Below, in pieces: positions 62,819-64,000 of a DNA stretch of 64,000 bases (position 1 is the stretch's first letter; the number at the start of each line of letters is the position of its first letter). A model generated the notes under the pieces. It did no database searches and was not told where the DNA came from. It was given only the letters and a program-made list of their open reading frames with translations. This DNA comes from CAWCPR01 sp963797475 (lineage in GTDB: Bacteria > Chloroflexota > Anaerolineae > Anaerolineales > UBA4823). Location of the stretch: positions 186,001-250,000 of the forward strand of contig CAWCPR010000009.1 of NCBI GenBank assembly GCA_963797475.1, given 5' to 3'. The position numbers and the translations under genes were made by a program.

Positions 62819-64000
62819 ATGACTCTGCGCACCCGGCTTGCCCTGCTATACACTTCAATCGTAGGGGGAATCCTGCTTTTATTTGGGACAGCCGTATACC
62901 TGGCAGTCAATATCACCCTGACCAATCAGGTCGATCACACCCTCACACAAGCCGCTCAAAAAATTATCGAGACTACGGAAGTAAACCCCTATGGAGGGGT
63001 CACGATCGTTGACCTGCCCTCCCTGGATCTTTTTTATGACGTTTACGTGCAGGTATGGGGCCACGATGGAAAGCTGCAAGGCTCCTCAATGAATTTCCCT
63101 AAAGGGTTTCAAGGGGCATTGGACAACGCCGGCCTGCGCTCCAGCGTACCGGTTTTTCGCGATGTATTCATCGGCAGCGACCATCTGCGAGTGCTCACGG
63201 TGCCGCTGACGGTGAGCGACCGCATCATCGCCTATTTACAAGCCGGGACAAACCTGGTCGTTGTCGACACTACCAAAGAAGTCCTGGTCGTCATTCTGCT
63301 GGTTGGGGCGCTCATATCTATGCTGGTAGCTGGCCTGGCTGGCTGGATCAGCACGCGCCAGGCGCTCTCGCCTCTTCAGGCAGTCACAGAGACCGCCCTG
63401 CAGATCACGCGGGCCGATGATCTTTCCCGGCGCATCCCTTATTATGGACCGCCCAACGACGAGGTTGGCCAATTGCTAAACGCTTTCAACCAGACGCTCA
63501 GCCGCCTGGAAAATCTATTTAACACCCAAAGGCGTTTCCTGGCGGACGTTGGACATGAGCTGCGCACCCCATTGACAGTGATTAAGGGTAATGTAGACTT
63601 GATGCGGCGTATGGATTGCAGCGATGAAGAATCGATGGTTTCCATCGAGAGTGAAGTCGACCGGCTGACGCGCCTGGTGGGTGATCTGCTGCTGCTGGCG
63701 CAGGCAGAGTCCGGAAAACTGCCCCTGGCGCAGCGCACAGTTGAGCTGGACACGCTGTTGTTGGATGTTCTCCACCAGATGCGAGTGCTGACCCGCGACC
63801 GCTCGCAGTTAAAACTGGGGGAGATCGACCAGGTCTTGGTTTGCGGGGATACCGACCGCCTCAAGCAGGTGCTGGTCAACCTGGTGGGTAACGCCATCAA
63901 TTACACGCCACCCGGCGGTGAGATTGTGGTTGGGTTGGGTAAAGTGGGAAACCGGGCCCGTCTCACGGTCAGCGATAACGGCCCGGGCATTCCGGCAGAG
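62819..64000 (+). CDS. Sensor histidine kinase (cut by window edge)
   Basis: Open frame of 394 codons from the ATG at 62819 to the window end. A membrane helix near residues 8-30, a periplasmic sensor domain of about 130 residues, a second helix near 155-180, then a HAMP domain (WISTRQALSPLQAVTETALQ). The dimerisation domain has FLADVGHELRTPLTVIKGNV with the phospho-accepting His near residue 246, and the ATPase part has LVGNAINYTPPGGEIVVGLG (N box) and SDNGPGIPAE (G1 box) where the window ends. G2 lies outside. Its partner is the regulator gene 101 bases upstream. Confidence 0.93.
   Translation, partial: MTLRTRLALLYTSIVGGILLLFGTAVYLAVNITLTNQVDHTLTQAAQKIIETTEVNPYGGVTIVDLPSLDLFYDVYVQVWGHDGKLQGSSMNFPKGFQGALDNAGLRSSVPVFRDVFIGSDHLRVLTVPLTVSDRIIAYLQAGTNLVVVDTTKEVLVVILLVGALISMLVAGLAGWISTRQALSPLQAVTETALQITRADDLSRRIPYYGPPNDEVGQLLNAFNQTLSRLENLFNTQRRFLADVGHELRTPLTVIKGNVDLMRRMDCSDEESMVSIESEVDRLTRLVGDLLLLAQAESGKLPLAQRTVELDTLLLDVLHQMRVLTRDRSQLKLGEIDQVLVCGDTDRLKQVLVNLVGNAINYTPPGGEIVVGLGKVGNRARLTVSDNGPGIPAE

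Overview
The window is 64 kb of fairly GC-rich, densely coding bacterial DNA with genes on both strands. The gene set (a DUF4331 / TPR / NicO block, LysM proteins with Thr-Pro-rich linkers, zinc-ribbon membrane proteins, a STAND-type ATPase, RNase Z, TldD/PmbA, and a tRNA-tuf-rpmG-tRNA-secE-nusG-rplKAJL chain) suggests a Chloroflexota bacterium of the Anaerolineae type. That placement is from gene style only; no rRNA is present.

Layout. 1-9.5 kb: the start of a ComEC-type DNA uptake protein, a LysE exporter, an ICMT/NnrU-like membrane protein, SixA, a DUF421 protein, a HerA-like ATPase beside a membrane-anchored PLD protein, and a tight operon of three zinc-ribbon proteins. 9.7-20.6 kb: a phosphoribosyltransferase, a THUMP-like methyltransferase, a STAND ATPase, then SnoaL, membrane, SRPBCC, DUF4331, TPR and NicO genes in one direction. 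20.6-37.7 kb: housekeeping and envelope genes (CoA-binding protein, flavin oxidoreductase, UPF0104, beta-propeller, redoxin, LysM, Fur, CapA, FtsK, RNase Z, TldD/PmbA, sulfite-oxidase-like, metal-dependent hydrolase, VOC, DUF423). 37.7-48.3 kb: MscS, two glycosyltransferases, LysM/SdrD protein, Rrf2 regulator, UDP-glucose dehydrogenase, methyltransferases and a ubiE-ubiX operon. 48.3-52.4 kb: a broken transposase, an MFS transporter with an inserted beta domain, and an AT-rich gene-free stretch. 52.4-64 kb: PIN-TRAM protein, cysS, an rRNA methyltransferase, four tRNAs, tuf, rpmG, secE, nusG, rplK, rplA, rplJ, rplL, then a two-component system that runs off the end.

The ribosomal block carries its own control elements: tandem promoters before the tRNAs, two near-identical RNA structures before rplK and rplA (probable L1 sites), an L10-type leader with a terminator before rplJ, and a terminator after rplL. 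rpoBC does not follow rplL.

About ten single-base frame breaks occur in otherwise intact genes, including essential rplK and rplA, where the break is a missing A in an A run. I read most as sequencing or assembly errors, and give joined coordinates. Several protein ends and two edge genes are visible only after this correction or by reading to the window edge.
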